Assembly: GCF_017876675.1 (NCBI RefSeq)
Contig: NZ_JAGIOI010000001.1
Coordinates: forward strand, 1,798,001 to 1,862,000
Length of the DNA: 64,000 nt
Reading direction: 5' to 3'
Source of the DNA: Arthrobacter stackebrandtii
GTDB lineage: Bacteria > Actinomycetota > Actinomycetes > Actinomycetales > Micrococcaceae
Part shown: piece after piece, positions 18,241 through 27,517 of the stretch
How the letters are laid out: every line of letters begins with the position of its first letter
Numbering within the stretch: the first letter of the stretch is position 1
Translations under genes and position numbers: made by a program
Notes under the pieces: model-generated
Database searches by the model: none
What the model saw: the letters and a program-made list of their open reading frames with translations, nothing else
Told to the model about the DNA's origin: nothing

Positions 18241-19650
18241 ATGCAGGAAACACCGCCTTCGGGGTCGTCCACGCCGCAGCCACTGATCGTGCCGTCACGC
18301 AGCGACCCCCTGCTGTCTGCCATGACCGAGCCGGTGGGCGGACCGCTGGGCAGGCGCACTGCACCCGGTGTCGTCAAGCCCGGATTCTTCACGGTGGAGC
18401 GGGTGCTGGTGCTCGTGACGGCCGCGGCCGCGCTGCTGGCGGTTGTCCTGAAGGGCCACTGCCGAACCTCCGGATGGGCCACGCCCGACCAGTACTCCAC
18501 GGTTTGCTATTCCGTGTTTCCCAACGCCTTCCTGGACGGCCAGCTGGAGAAGCTGGTGCCGTTCTTCAGCCAGGGGTCCCCTTTCGACGGTCCGGTCCTG
18601 GCCGGATGGGTGGCTGGCGCGGCTGCGTGGCTGACCTCCGCAGCCGGCGGCGGACCGGTGCGCCAGCTGGCGTTCTTCGACGTCAACGCAGCGCTGATTG
18701 CCCTGCTGTGGATCCTGACGGTGGTTGTTGCGGCACGGACCGCCGGGCGCAGGAGCTGGGACGCGGCGATCATTGCCGCCAGCCCCGTGCTCATCCTGAC
18801 CGCGTACGTCAGCTGGGACTTCTGGGCCGTGGCACCGGTGGCCCTGGCCTTGTATTTCTTCGCCCGGGGACGTGCCGTGGCGTCGGGAGCGGCCCTGGGC
18901 GTTGCGGCCATGGCAGCGCCGTATCCCGTTGTCATCCTCTTGGCACTGCTGTTCCTGGGAATCCGTGCGGGCGCGTTGACCAAGATGCTGGAGCTTCTGG
19001 CGGCCGCCCTGGTGTCCTGGCTGCTGGTGCTGGCGCCGGTCATGCTGTTCAACCCGCCGGCCTTCGCAGACCACGTGAAACAAATGATGGCAGCCGAACC
19101 AACGGAATCCTCCATTTACGGCGGCTACAACCTGGTTGCCCAGCGGCTGGGCCTGGACGAGATGCATGTGGGCACCGTCAATGCACTGTCGGCTGTGCTG
19201 CTGGTGGTGCTGGTTCTCGGGATCATGGCTCTGGCGTTCTATGCACCGCACCCCCCTCGTGTGGGACAGCTGTTGTTCGTGGCCGTGGCCGGATACGTGG
19301 TGCTCAGCAAGGACACCGAGCCGTGGCATGCAATGTGGCTGGTTCCCCTCGCGGCGCTGGCCCTGCCCAAATGGCGCCCGGTTCTGTTGTGGCAGGCCGC
19401 CGTGGTGGCACACTTCATCGCGCTGATGCTGTTCCGAAGCAAGGGGCTGGGGAACCTTGGCAACCAACACGCGATCGACATGCCCTACTTCTTGCTGGCG
19501 GCCATGATCTCCATGCTGGCCACCTGTGCCCTGGCGGCGATGGTCGTCCGCGACATATACGCCCCTGAGCATGATGTGGTGGCCCGGGGTGGCCAGGACC
19601 CGCAGGGCGGCGTCCTGGACCCGGCCCCCGCGCGGGCCCCCCATGCCTGA
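18241..19650 (+). CDS. Polytopic membrane protein, GT87-like
   Basis: A protein of about 469 aa with a soluble N-terminus of some 50 residues and about ten predicted membrane helices. The order of an early Asp-containing exterior loop (WATPDQYSTVCYSVFPNAF) and later AAPYPVVILL and LSKDTEPWHAMWLVP segments resembles polyprenol-phosphate-dependent mannosyltransferases (GT87/DUF2029). That assignment is inference; no catalytic residue can be assigned. GTG 18235 is an alternative start. The stop overlaps the next gene by 8 bp. Confidence 0.65.
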   Translation: MQETPPSGSSTPQPLIVPSRSDPLLSAMTEPVGGPLGRRTAPGVVKPGFFTVERVLVLVTAAAALLAVVLKGHCRTSGWATPDQYSTVCYSVFPNAFLDGQLEKLVPFFSQGSPFDGPVLAGWVAGAAAWLTSAAGGGPVRQLAFFDVNAALIALLWILTVVVAARTAGRRSWDAAIIAASPVLILTAYVSWDFWAVAPVALALYFFARGRAVASGAALGVAAMAAPYPVVILLALLFLGIRAGALTKMLELLAAALVSWLLVLAPVMLFNPPAFADHVKQMMAAEPTESSIYGGYNLVAQRLGLDEMHVGTVNALSAVLLVVLVLGIMALAFYAPHPPRVGQLLFVAVAGYVVLSKDTEPWHAMWLVPLAALALPKWRPVLLWQAAVVAHFIALMLFRSKGLGNLGNQHAIDMPYFLLAAMISMLATCALAAMVVRDIYAPEHDVVARGGQDPQGGVLDPAPARAPHA

Positions 19651-21097
19651 CGTCGCCGTGGTGGGCTCCGGGCCCAACGGCCTGGCTGCAGCCGTGACGA
19701 TGGCACGCGCCGGCCTCTCAGTGCAACTGTTTGAGGCGGCCGGGACCGTGGGCGGCGGCATCCGCACAGCCGAACTGACACTGCCCGGTTACCGGCACGA
19801 CGTCTGCGCGGCAGTCCACCCCATGGCGCTGGCGTCGCCATTCTTCCAGGCCTTTGAACTGGGCAGGCGCATCGAGCTGCTGGTGCCGGACGTTTCCTAC
19901 GCCCACCCGCTCGACGGCGGTCGCGCCGGCATTGCGCACCGCAGCCTGGACCGGACGGTGGCCGGACTCGGGCCGGACGGGCCCGCCTGGCGGCGCCTGA
20001 TGGAGCCGCTGCTCAGGCGCCTTGACGGGATCGTTGATTTTACCCAGGACAAGCTGCTGCGGCTTCCCGCCGATCCGCTGGCCGTGGCGGCCTTTGGGCT
20101 TCGTGTGCTGGCCCAGGGCACTCCGGGATGGAACGTTGGGTTTAAGTCGGACGTGGTCCCGGCCATGCTGACGGGAGTGGGGGCGCATGCGATCGGGCGG
20201 CTTCCCTCCCTCGCGACGTCCGGGGCCGGCCTGCTGCTGGGTGTCCTGGCCCATGCCGGCGGATGGCCTGTCCCGGCGGGCGGCAGCCAGGCCATTGCTG
20301 ATTCGCTGGCCGATGACCTTGTGGCGCACGGCGGGGAAATCACCGTCTCCCACAAGGTGCGGAGCATAGCGGAACTGAAAGCCGCCACCGGTGCCAGGGC
20401 AGTTATTGCCGATGTCACGCCCAGGGCGCTGGCGGCCATGGCCGGGGACATCCTGCCGCCGCGCTATATGCGCAGCCTGGAATCCTTCCGGTACGGGCCC
20501 GGCGTGTTCAAGGTGGACTTTGCCCTGTCCGGCCCGGTTCCCTGGATCGCGCCCGGCGTGGGACGGGCGCCCACGGTGCACCTGGGCGGATCCCGGGCAG
20601 CCATCGCCTTCGCAGAATCGGAAGTGCTGGCTGGCCGCCATCCCGAGAATCCCTACGTGCTGGCTGTTCAGCCATCCGTTCTCGACGGCAGCCGTGCACC
20701 TGCCGGCCACCACACCTTCTGGGCCTACACGCACGTGCCGGCCGGCTCCACGCGGGACTGCACAGAACAGATCATTGCCGCGGTGGAGCGGCACGCGCCG
20801 GGTTTCCGCGACCTCATCCTGGCCAGCCGGGGGCAGACGGCCCGCGACATGGGCGAATACAACGCCAATTACATTGGCGGGGACATCAGCTCCGGCGCAG
20901 TGACGTTGGGCCAGCTGTTGAAGCGGCCCGTGGTGTCCGCCGACCCGTGGCGCACACCCGCCGCTGGACTGTACCTGGGTTCCGCCTCCACGCCGCCGGG
21001 GCCGGCCGTGCACGGCATGGGCGGATGGCTGGCCGCACGGTCGGCGCTGAAGCACTCATTCGGGCTGCCCGCCCCCGACCTGGGAATGGGTGCCTAG
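19643..21097 (+). CDS. FAD-dependent oxidoreductase, phytoene desaturase-like
   Basis: A 484-aa amine oxidase/CrtI-type flavoprotein. The dinucleotide-binding motif is at the extreme N-terminus (VVGSGPNGLAAAVTMARAG, then Glu in LFEAAG), and GVRT-type GGGIRTAEL follows. The C-terminal FAD segment is YLGSASTPPGPAVHGMGGW. Members include PYROXD2-like and carotenoid desaturase-like enzymes; the substrate is unknown. The ATG lies inside the end of the preceding membrane-protein gene (ATGCCTGA), which implies translational coupling and a joint role. No carotenoid genes are nearby. Confidence 0.85.
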   Translation: MPDVAVVGSGPNGLAAAVTMARAGLSVQLFEAAGTVGGGIRTAELTLPGYRHDVCAAVHPMALASPFFQAFELGRRIELLVPDVSYAHPLDGGRAGIAHRSLDRTVAGLGPDGPAWRRLMEPLLRRLDGIVDFTQDKLLRLPADPLAVAAFGLRVLAQGTPGWNVGFKSDVVPAMLTGVGAHAIGRLPSLATSGAGLLLGVLAHAGGWPVPAGGSQAIADSLADDLVAHGGEITVSHKVRSIAELKAATGARAVIADVTPRALAAMAGDILPPRYMRSLESFRYGPGVFKVDFALSGPVPWIAPGVGRAPTVHLGGSRAAIAFAESEVLAGRHPENPYVLAVQPSVLDGSRAPAGHHTFWAYTHVPAGSTRDCTEQIIAAVERHAPGFRDLILASRGQTARDMGEYNANYIGGDISSGAVTLGQLLKRPVVSADPWRTPAAGLYLGSASTPPGPAVHGMGGWLAARSALKHSFGLPAPDLGMGA

Positions 21098-21151
21098 ACC
21101 CAGGTCCCGAAGCTGGGCTCCCAAACCGCACTGCTGCGTGGTGAAAAAATA

Positions 21152-21224
21152 CAACCGGCCCGCAGCCAGGGGCCAAAACTGGCGAACAATCGCCAAGTCT
21201 CGAGCCCGGGCTGCGGGCCGGTTG
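21152..21224 (-). terminator. Terminator between convergent genes
   Basis: Sixteen-base arms CAACCGGCCCGCAGCC (21152-21167) and complement (21209-21224) flank a smaller hairpin (TGGCGA/TCGCCA). On the minus strand the stem is followed by TATTTTTTC, so it is a good intrinsic terminator for the META lipoprotein gene, and may also stop the plus-strand oxidoreductase transcript. Confidence 0.8.
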
Positions 21225-21262
21225 CAAAGAATGTGGTGCCGGTGTGGGGCCTGCCGACCAGG

Positions 21263-21652
21263 CTAGTTGCGGCGGTCCAGGGTGCCAAGCTCGGCGCCGG
21301 TGGCGTCGTGGACGGTGAGCGTGTCGCCGTCGACCTTGGCGGTGGCCGCCTTGGAGAGCCAGGTGTCAACACCCTCGCACTGCATCAGCGTGCCGCCCAA
21401 GTTCTGGAACTTCAGTTCGCCCTGTGCGTAGAACCACTGACCGGAGAGGCGGTTGCAGCCGTCGCTGCCGCTGATGAAACCGGCCTGCTCGAAGCTGGCA
21501 TCCTGGTCTGCGGCCAATGCGAGTTCGAGGTACGGCTGCTTGTCGGTGTTGTAGCCGTCGCCCCACGTGCCGACGGGGCCCGTTGTGGCACCGCAGGAGG
21601 AGATGGTCAAGGCAAGGAGAAGGCCGCCGGCAAGGGCTGCAAGACGTTTCAT
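21263..21652 (-). CDS. META domain lipoprotein
   Basis: A 129-aa exported lipoprotein. The signal sequence ends in the lipobox LTISSCG, giving a lipidated Cys at about residue 20. The mature part is a single META domain (GTWGDGYN, then GSDGCNRLSGQW, with a paired Cys in MQCEG), as in HslJ-like proteins. The molecular role of the domain is not established. It is monocistronic with its own terminator. Confidence 0.85.
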   Translation of the reverse strand: MKRLAALAGGLLLALTISSCGATTGPVGTWGDGYNTDKQPYLELALAADQDASFEQAGFISGSDGCNRLSGQWFYAQGELKFQNLGGTLMQCEGVDTWLSKAATAKVDGDTLTVHDATGAELGTLDRRN

Positions 21653-21828
21653 TGTGTGGGTGGCTCCGATCGCACTGGTCTAAAGGTCCGTTTCCCTTAT
21701 GTTATTGCATGGCCGGGAATTCCCGGCTTCTGGCGGGAGCTCCGGCGCGGAAGCGGCGCCCGGCCCCGGGCCTGCAGCCGCCCGGACCGGAGCCGGGCAC
21801 ACAGGCCGGGCACCCGCCGTCGCAGGTG

Positions 21829-22533
21829 TCAGTGGGCGCCAACGCCGGCGTCGGCAGGAACCGGTGCCGTCAGGACGCCGTCGCGCATGGTGGCGACGGC
21901 ATCGGTGAGCGGGACGAACTCGGTGTCGTGGGTGACCATGACGGTGGCGACATTGAATTCGTCGCAGACCTCTCGCAGCAGGCGGACGATGGAGTCGCTG
22001 CGGGCGTGGTCCAGAGCGGCGGTGGGCTCGTCAACCAGCAGCACCTTTGGCTGCGCCATGAGGGCGCGGGCAATGTTGACGCGCTGGCGCTGGCCGCCGG
22101 AGAGCTGGTGCGGGCGCTTCTTGGCGCAGTCGGCCAGGCCCACCAAATCCAGCAGTTCGATGGCCCGGGCGGCGGCAGACTTGGGGGACTTGCCGCGCAG
22201 GTGGTCCGTGATGACAAGCTGCTCGGCGGCGGTTAGCGAGGCGAGCAGGTTCGGCTGCTGGAAGATGATGCCCACCTTGTCGCGGCGCAGCGCGGCCAGC
22301 TCCTTCTCGTTGAGGCCGGTCGCGTCGACGCCGTCGATCACCACGAGCCCGCTGGTGGGCTTGATGAGGGTGGCGGCCACTGCGAGCAGGCTCGACTTGC
22401 CCGAGCCCGACGGGCCCACCAGGGACACGAACTGGCCGGGGTGGACGGCAAGGTTTACGGCATCCAGCGCGGTCATGGTGCCTTCGCCGTCCGGGTATTC
22501 CAGCGTCACGTTGACAAGATTCAATGCAGTCAT
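21829..22533 (-). CDS. ABC transporter ATP-binding protein (MacB/LolD-type)
   Basis: A 234-aa ATPase with Walker A GPSGSGKSS, Q-loop IFQQPNLL, signature LSGGQRQRV, Walker B VLLVDEPTAALD and switch His in VTHD. It belongs to the FtsE/MacB-like group that pairs with FtsX-type permeases, and the permease is encoded 48 bp upstream on the same strand. ATG 22533 is preferred; AAGGA precedes it by 7 bp. Confidence 0.93.
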   Translation of the reverse strand: MTALNLVNVTLEYPDGEGTMTALDAVNLAVHPGQFVSLVGPSGSGKSSLLAVAATLIKPTSGLVVIDGVDATGLNEKELAALRRDKVGIIFQQPNLLASLTAAEQLVITDHLRGKSPKSAAARAIELLDLVGLADCAKKRPHQLSGGQRQRVNIARALMAQPKVLLVDEPTAALDHARSDSIVRLLREVCDEFNVATVMVTHDTEFVPLTDAVATMRDGVLTAPVPADAGVGAH

Positions 22534-22581
22534 GGGAGGTTCCTTAGAAATTGTGGGGTGTTCGGCAGGCACGGCAGCGGG

Positions 22582-23712
22582 TCAGTTGCCGCCGAGGGCG
22601 ATCATGGCGTCGACGCGGGTGACCTTTCGGACGGCCAGTGCGGCGCCGGCCAGGCCCAGGGCCACAATGCCCACCATGGGCAGCAGCGTGGTGGCCGGTG
22701 TGAGCAGGAACGGGGCGGCCTTGGCGGCGAAGATGCCGCCCGCGATGCCCACGAGCCCGCCGAGCCCGGCGCCGGCCAACAGCACCAGGGCGGCCTGCGT
22801 CAGGGCGTCGCGCAGCAGGTAGCTGCCGGAGGCGCCCATGGCCTTCAGCACGGCGATGTCCCGGGTGCGCTGGACGGTCCAGACGGTCAGGAACGCCACG
22901 ATCACCAGGGCCGAGATGCCGTACAGGAACGCCTGCATCATCATGAGTGAGCCGTTCTCACTCTTGTAGCCGCCCAGGCCGGCGAAGGATCCGCTGCGGG
23001 TGGTGCTGATGGTTCCGGCCGCGGCATTGGCGGCGTCGGTGTCCACGGTGGCGCCCTTGTCATAGGTCACGGCAAGCACGGTGGCCAGCTGGTCGGGGTC
23101 GCTCAGGTGCGCAATCTTGGTCCAGGTGGGGAGCGTTGTCCAGACAACCGAGCTGTGCGAGTACCACTCGTCCACCACAATCCCGCCAACCGCCAGCTCC
23201 GTGCCAGCAATGGTCACGGCGTCGCCGGTCTTGAGGTTGAGTTCCTTGGCCACGCTTTCGCCGATCACCACAGTTGAATCGCTGATGTCCGACGGCGCGA
23301 TCCCGGCTTCCGCGGCCGTCCCGCCATCCGCGGGGGTGCCGACGCCAAAGACCGCCACGTTGGCGATGCCCTGGCTGTCGCCGGCGCCCTGGAAACGGCT
23401 CTGGCTCACGCCCAGCGGCACCACCGAGGAGACGCCCGGCGTGCCTGCCCAGCTGTTGGCCTGTTTCTCCGTGACCTGGCTTTCGGTAAACGAGATCTTG
23501 GGGTCGTTCTTGGCCGGCGCGCCAAACACCATCTGGCTGACCGGGGTTCCGGACGCCTCGCCGAGGTCGGCGACGGCGGAGGTGGACTGGTTGCCCAGCC
23601 CGGCTGTGAGCCCGGACAGCAGCACCAGCAGCAGGCTGATCAGCGCCACGACGGCGCCCATCAGGGCAAAGCGCCCCTTGGCAAAGCGGATGTCTCGGAT
23701 CGCGAGGAACAT
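22582..23712 (-). CDS. FtsX-like ABC transporter permease
   Basis: A 376-aa permease with the FtsX/MacB layout: one N-terminal helix (LMGAVVALISLLLVLLSGL), a long extracytoplasmic domain of about 210 residues, and three C-terminal helices with the conserved TRDIAVLKAMGAS coupling region. It works with the downstream ATPase, typically as a mechanotransmission exporter or stress module. The ATG at 23712 begins at the canonical MFLAIRDI. The divergent two-component genes are its likely regulators. Confidence 0.92.
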   Translation of the reverse strand: MFLAIRDIRFAKGRFALMGAVVALISLLLVLLSGLTAGLGNQSTSAVADLGEASGTPVSQMVFGAPAKNDPKISFTESQVTEKQANSWAGTPGVSSVVPLGVSQSRFQGAGDSQGIANVAVFGVGTPADGGTAAEAGIAPSDISDSTVVIGESVAKELNLKTGDAVTIAGTELAVGGIVVDEWYSHSSVVWTTLPTWTKIAHLSDPDQLATVLAVTYDKGATVDTDAANAAAGTISTTRSGSFAGLGGYKSENGSLMMMQAFLYGISALVIVAFLTVWTVQRTRDIAVLKAMGASGSYLLRDALTQAALVLLAGAGLGGLVGIAGGIFAAKAAPFLLTPATTLLPMVGIVALGLAGAALAVRKVTRVDAMIALGGN

Positions 23713-23827
23713 GTACAGCTCTTTTCTGGTGCCGGACCACGAGGATTTGTCCGGGATGATTTGCAAGTACTTCAACCTTCCCGTGGAACTGCAGCCGTTC
23801 CATCGCGGCCTTGGATGATCTGCTGGC

Positions 23828-23868
23828 GGCAGGAGGTTGATCCTGCCATCAACCTTTTGGTTGATGGC
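23828..23868. promoter_or_regulatory. Alternating GGTTGAT repeats between ABC and two-component genes
   Basis: Three GGTTGAT heptamers in alternating orientation lie in the divergent promoter region. AGGTTGAT and ATCAACCT are 6 bp apart, and GCCATCAACC/GGTTGATGGC form a perfect 10-bp inverted repeat with a TTTT centre (23845-23868). GGCAGGA/TCCTGCC also pairs around the first copy. This is the layout expected of a NarL-type response-regulator operator, though the hairpin could also act in RNA. Confidence 0.55.
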
Positions 23869-23910
23869 GTTTGAGGAATATGTGGGAGGGCGTGGGGATA
23901 GGCTTGTGCC

Positions 23911-25203
23911 ATGTCTGCCGTGGATGCACCGCCCGTGACCAGTGGCACGATCCTGCGCTTCCTGCGCGTGAGCCTGCATGTTGGCTTTGCCGTGCTGCTG
24001 GGCGTTGGCATGGTGCGGCTGATCCTGGAGCCCGACGGCGGTGCCGGCCGATACTTCTACCTCGCGTTGTCGCTGCTGCTGGCCGCAACCTACCTTGTGG
24101 GGACGGTTGCCGAGAAACGCTTCTCCGCGGGGGCCCTGAAGCGCAACCCGCGCCGCTACGCCGTCGTGTGGCTGGCGCTCATCACTGTGATGTGGGCAGT
24201 GCTGATGTTTGGCACGGTGGAGTTCTCCTGGCTGGTCTTCCCCCTCTTCTTCCTGCACCTGCACCTGCTGCCGCGCTGGGCGGGCATCACCATGGTGCTG
24301 CTCATGACGGCCGGCGTGGTGTTTGCCCAGTGGCGCGCGTCGGGCGCCGCGTACCCGCCCATCGCAGTCATTGTGGGGCCGGTTTTCGGCATGGGGTTTT
24401 CGGTGGCAACGTCCAAGGCGTACCGGCTCCTGTACCAGGAGGGGGAAAACCAGCGCCAAGCCGCCGACGAGCTCCGCCGCACCCGTGCCGAGCTGGCCGC
24501 CACCCAGCACGAATCCGGCGTCCTGGCCGAACGTGCCCGGCTGGCCCGGGAAATCCACGACACCCTGGCCCAGGGCTTCTCCTCCATCATTCTGGTCTCC
24601 CGTGCGGCACGGCGTTCACTGGCCTCGGGCGACCTGGAATCCACGGAGGAAAGCCTGGCCATGGTGGAGGCGACGGCGGCGGAGAACCTGGCCGAGGCCC
24701 GGAATTTTGTGCGCGGGCTCTCCTCCCCGGCATTGTCGGAGGCATCACTTGTGGAGAGCCTGTCCAGGTTGTGCGCCAAGACCCAGCGGGAGGCGGCCGC
24801 GCGTGGCGGAAAGCTTCGGTGCAGCTTCCGGCTCGACGGCGAACCCATTGACCTGCCGCAGCCCTACAAGGTGACGCTGCTGCGCGCCGCCCAGGCGAGC
24901 CTCGCCAATGTCTGGCTGCACGCCAAGGCGGACTCCGCCGTCGTCAGCCTGGCGTTTCTGGGCAGCGAGGTGACACTTGACGTGTTCGACGACGGACGCG
25001 GCTTTGAGCCGGAAAGGCTCGCCGACACTGTGGCCGGGCGGGCGGATGGGAGCGGCTTTGGGCTGCGGTCGCTGCGTGAGAGGGTGGTTGCGCAGGGCGG
25101 GACGCTGACCATTGAGTCGGCCCCGGATGAAGGGACGGTGGTGGCCATCCGGCTGCCGCTGGAAGCTGGCGTGAGTGCAGGGACAGGGAATGTTGATGGG
25201 TGA
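23911..25203 (+). CDS. NarL-type sensor histidine kinase
   Basis: A 430-aa kinase with about five N-terminal membrane helices (to about residue 165) and very short loops, so it probably senses within the membrane or through a partner. A coiled stretch leads into the HisKA_3 motif AREIHDTLAQGFSS with phospho-acceptor H216. The ATPase domain has DDGRGFEPE and GFGLRSLRERV. It overlaps the response-regulator start. Its divergence from the FtsX-type ABC operon suggests it controls that transporter. Confidence 0.92.
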   Translation: MSAVDAPPVTSGTILRFLRVSLHVGFAVLLGVGMVRLILEPDGGAGRYFYLALSLLLAATYLVGTVAEKRFSAGALKRNPRRYAVVWLALITVMWAVLMFGTVEFSWLVFPLFFLHLHLLPRWAGITMVLLMTAGVVFAQWRASGAAYPPIAVIVGPVFGMGFSVATSKAYRLLYQEGENQRQAADELRRTRAELAATQHESGVLAERARLAREIHDTLAQGFSSIILVSRAARRSLASGDLESTEESLAMVEATAAENLAEARNFVRGLSSPALSEASLVESLSRLCAKTQREAAARGGKLRCSFRLDGEPIDLPQPYKVTLLRAAQASLANVWLHAKADSAVVSLAFLGSEVTLDVFDDGRGFEPERLADTVAGRADGSGFGLRSLRERVVAQGGTLTIESAPDEGTVVAIRLPLEAGVSAGTGNVDG

Positions 25204-25846
25204 AATTAGGATCCTGCTGGTGGATGACCACCCCGTGGTGCGTGCCGGGCTGCGGGCCATGCTGACCGAGTTTGAGGGCTTCACGGTGGTGGCGGAGGCG
25301 CCGGAGGGGGCCGCCGCCGTCAAGGAGGTGCAACGGCTGGCCGTGCTGGGCGAGCCCGTGGACGTGGTGCTCATGGACCTGCAAATGGGTGAGGGCATGG
25401 ACGGGGTCAGCGCCACCAAGGCGTTGAAGGAGCTGCCAGACGCGCCGCCGGTGCTGATCTTGACCACCTACGACACCGACGCCGATATTTTGGCTGCTGT
25501 GGAGGCCGGGGCCAGCGGCTACATGTTGAAGGATGCGCCGCCGGAACAGATCCGCAGCGCGGTGCAGTCGGCCGCGGCGGGGCAGACAGCGCTGGCACCC
25601 GAGGTCGCGGCGCGGCTCATGGGACGGATCCGGAATCCCGCACCGGTGCTCTCTGCCCGGGAGGTGGAGCTGCTGGAGTTGCTGTCCACGGGCATGAGCA
25701 ACAAGGCCATTGCCAAGGAGCTGTTTATTTCCGAAGCCACCGTCAAGACTCACCTGGTGCACATTTACGACAAGCTGGGCGTGGACAACAGGACGGCGGC
25801 CATCTCCGTGGCGGTTTCCCGGCGGATCATCCGCAGCGCGGGGTAG
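25196..25846 (+). CDS. NarL/LuxR-family response regulator
   Basis: A 216-aa regulator. The receiver has LLVDDHP, phospho-acceptor D61 in VVLMDLQM and the K of YMLKDAPP. The C-terminal LuxR-type HTH is LSAREVELLELLSTGMSNKA to VKTHLVHIYDKLGV. ATG 25196 has AGGGA six bases upstream; ATG 25190 and GTG 25175 are in frame. Its start overlaps the kinase stop, so the pair is translationally coupled. Confidence 0.93.
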   Translation: MGEIRILLVDDHPVVRAGLRAMLTEFEGFTVVAEAPEGAAAVKEVQRLAVLGEPVDVVLMDLQMGEGMDGVSATKALKELPDAPPVLILTTYDTDADILAAVEAGASGYMLKDAPPEQIRSAVQSAAAGQTALAPEVAARLMGRIRNPAPVLSAREVELLELLSTGMSNKAIAKELFISEATVKTHLVHIYDKLGVDNRTAAISVAVSRRIIRSAG

Positions 25847-25973
25847 CAGCAGCCGGAACTGAGCGATGTTATGGATGACATGCCGTGAAAGATTTTCGCG
25901 CAGAAGCATCGCCAGAGGCGTCAGGAACAGCTAGGCTCGTCTTACCGCGTGCAAAGAAGCTGGAGGGCCATCT

Positions 25974-27350
25974 GTGGGGACAAGGCAAGGTGGCGCACAC
26001 CGGTACCCGTTGAGCATGGCAGTCATCTGCACGGTGCTGGCATCCGGCGGCCTTATTGCGGCAGGTTATTCGGAAACCTCCACGGCGGATGCTGCCGCGT
26101 CCCTGAGCCGCAGCAGTCTCACGCGCATGGCCAATAATTTTGACGAGGTGGCCGCGATCGGCTTCGACCCCGTCATGGCTCCGGGATATGGCGTGAAACT
26201 TTCCTTTGCAGACATGCTGCTTGAAGCCCGCCGCCCCACTCCCAAGCCGCTCTTTGACCTAACAGACCCCAATGCGAGCACCCCCCACCTGGCTCAGGGC
26301 GTCTATGCCATGCGTTCCAAGCTTCCCGAGATCAGCGCGGCGGAAATGTCGCAGGTCCGCCGCGAGATCATGGCGGCCGCCTACCTGGGCCTGGGGCACT
26401 CTTATGTCTGGGGCGGGACCAGTTTTGACCACGGCTGGGACTGCTCTGGATTTGTACAATGGGCCTATGCCCGGGCCGGCATTTCGCTGCCTCGCACCGA
26501 GCAGTGGGCTCCCATGGTGGAGACGAACAACCCGCAGCCCGGCGACCTCGTGGCGCAGAACCCCGACGGTCCCAACCACTGGTCGCACATCGGCATCTAC
26601 ATTGGCAACGGCAAGATGATCAGCGCCCTCAATCCCTCGGTGGGCACCATCCTGCACGCCCCTTCCGATGTCAGCAGCTCGTCCACGTACTTCACCCTTC
26701 CCGCCTTTGCCTCCTCCGACGAACTGGCCAGGGCCGAGGCGGCGGCGAAGGCAACGGCAAGCGCATCGGCCAAGCCCGGCGCTTCGGCGAAACCAAGTGC
26801 CAGTGCATCTGCCAGTGCCACGATGAAGGAAACCGGGAAGGCAACGGGCACGCCCACGGCGAAGCCAAGCGCGAAGCCGACACCCAAGCCGACCGCAAAG
26901 CCGACGGTTCCCGGAACCACGCCGCCGACAACCAAACCGACCACGACTCCGGGGACCACCGCACCGACCACGCCGCCAGCAACCACTCCGGGGACCACAA
27001 CGCCGCCCAGCACGCAGCCCACCGCCACCCCGACAACAGCACCAACAACGACTGCGCCAACCCCGACCGCTGCGCCGCCGGCGACAACGGTGGCGCCTCC
27101 GCCGCCTACGACTCCAGCCGCCAGCGCACCGCCAACCACGGCGTCGCCATCACCAAGCCCGATCCCGTCGGCAACTCCGAGTCCCACGCCAACAGCGACA
27201 CCCACACCGACACTGACAGGTGATGCGGATCCCGCCGCTGCCGATCCCACAAGTTCGGCGCCGGCGCAGACCGATGCCGCCGGGACCACCTTGGAATCAG
27301 GTTCCGATTCGCCGGCCGCGCAGCCAGCCGAGAGTCCCTCCGCACCTTAG
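25974..27350 (+). CDS. Secreted NlpC/P60 peptidase with Pro/Thr-rich tail
   Basis: A 458-aa exported protein. After an N-terminal hydrophobic signal (about residues 14-32), the NlpC/P60 domain spans about residues 125-240. Catalytic Cys157 lies in WDCSGFVQW and His205 in WSHIGIYIG. Such enzymes cleave peptide bonds in peptidoglycan stems. The last 200 residues are Ala/Ser/Lys- then Pro/Thr-rich low complexity, a likely wall-spanning segment. The GTG start has GGAGGG upstream. It lies just before the amylase-pilus region but upstream of the operators, so co-regulation is not implied. Confidence 0.9.
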   Translation: MGTRQGGAHRYPLSMAVICTVLASGGLIAAGYSETSTADAAASLSRSSLTRMANNFDEVAAIGFDPVMAPGYGVKLSFADMLLEARRPTPKPLFDLTDPNASTPHLAQGVYAMRSKLPEISAAEMSQVRREIMAAAYLGLGHSYVWGGTSFDHGWDCSGFVQWAYARAGISLPRTEQWAPMVETNNPQPGDLVAQNPDGPNHWSHIGIYIGNGKMISALNPSVGTILHAPSDVSSSSTYFTLPAFASSDELARAEAAAKATASASAKPGASAKPSASASASATMKETGKATGTPTAKPSAKPTPKPTAKPTVPGTTPPTTKPTTTPGTTAPTTPPATTPGTTTPPSTQPTATPTTAPTTTAPTPTAAPPATTVAPPPPTTPAASAPPTTASPSPSPIPSATPSPTPTATPTPTLTGDADPAAADPTSSAPAQTDAAGTTLESGSDSPAAQPAESPSAP

Positions 27351-27517
27351 TGCTGCCGAGCCGCAAGGCGCCTGGCCCGCCCCTCGATCCGTCCGTCGCC
27401 GGGGCAGCAGGCATGCCATTGGACGGCAGGATCTTTCTTTGCGGATTCCCTGGTGAACTGTGCCAAGAACCTGACCCAATGAGCTCCGAACAGGTTCAAA
27501 ATGAGTCTCACGTCACA

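Noticed and set aside
19069-19085. Fourth parS site (CACGTGAAACA)
   Set aside because: Only the right half matches; the left half is GAC instead of TTTCAC, and it lies inside a coding region.
18295-21055. Long minus-strand frames (490 and 445 codons)
   Set aside because: They are antisense to the membrane protein and FAD oxidoreductase, whose motifs are clear; the antisense products have no recognisable domain.
22582-24558. 658-aa version of the FtsX-like permease
   Set aside because: The upstream 280 codons run antisense to the histidine kinase and through the promoter region; the permease begins at ATG 23712.
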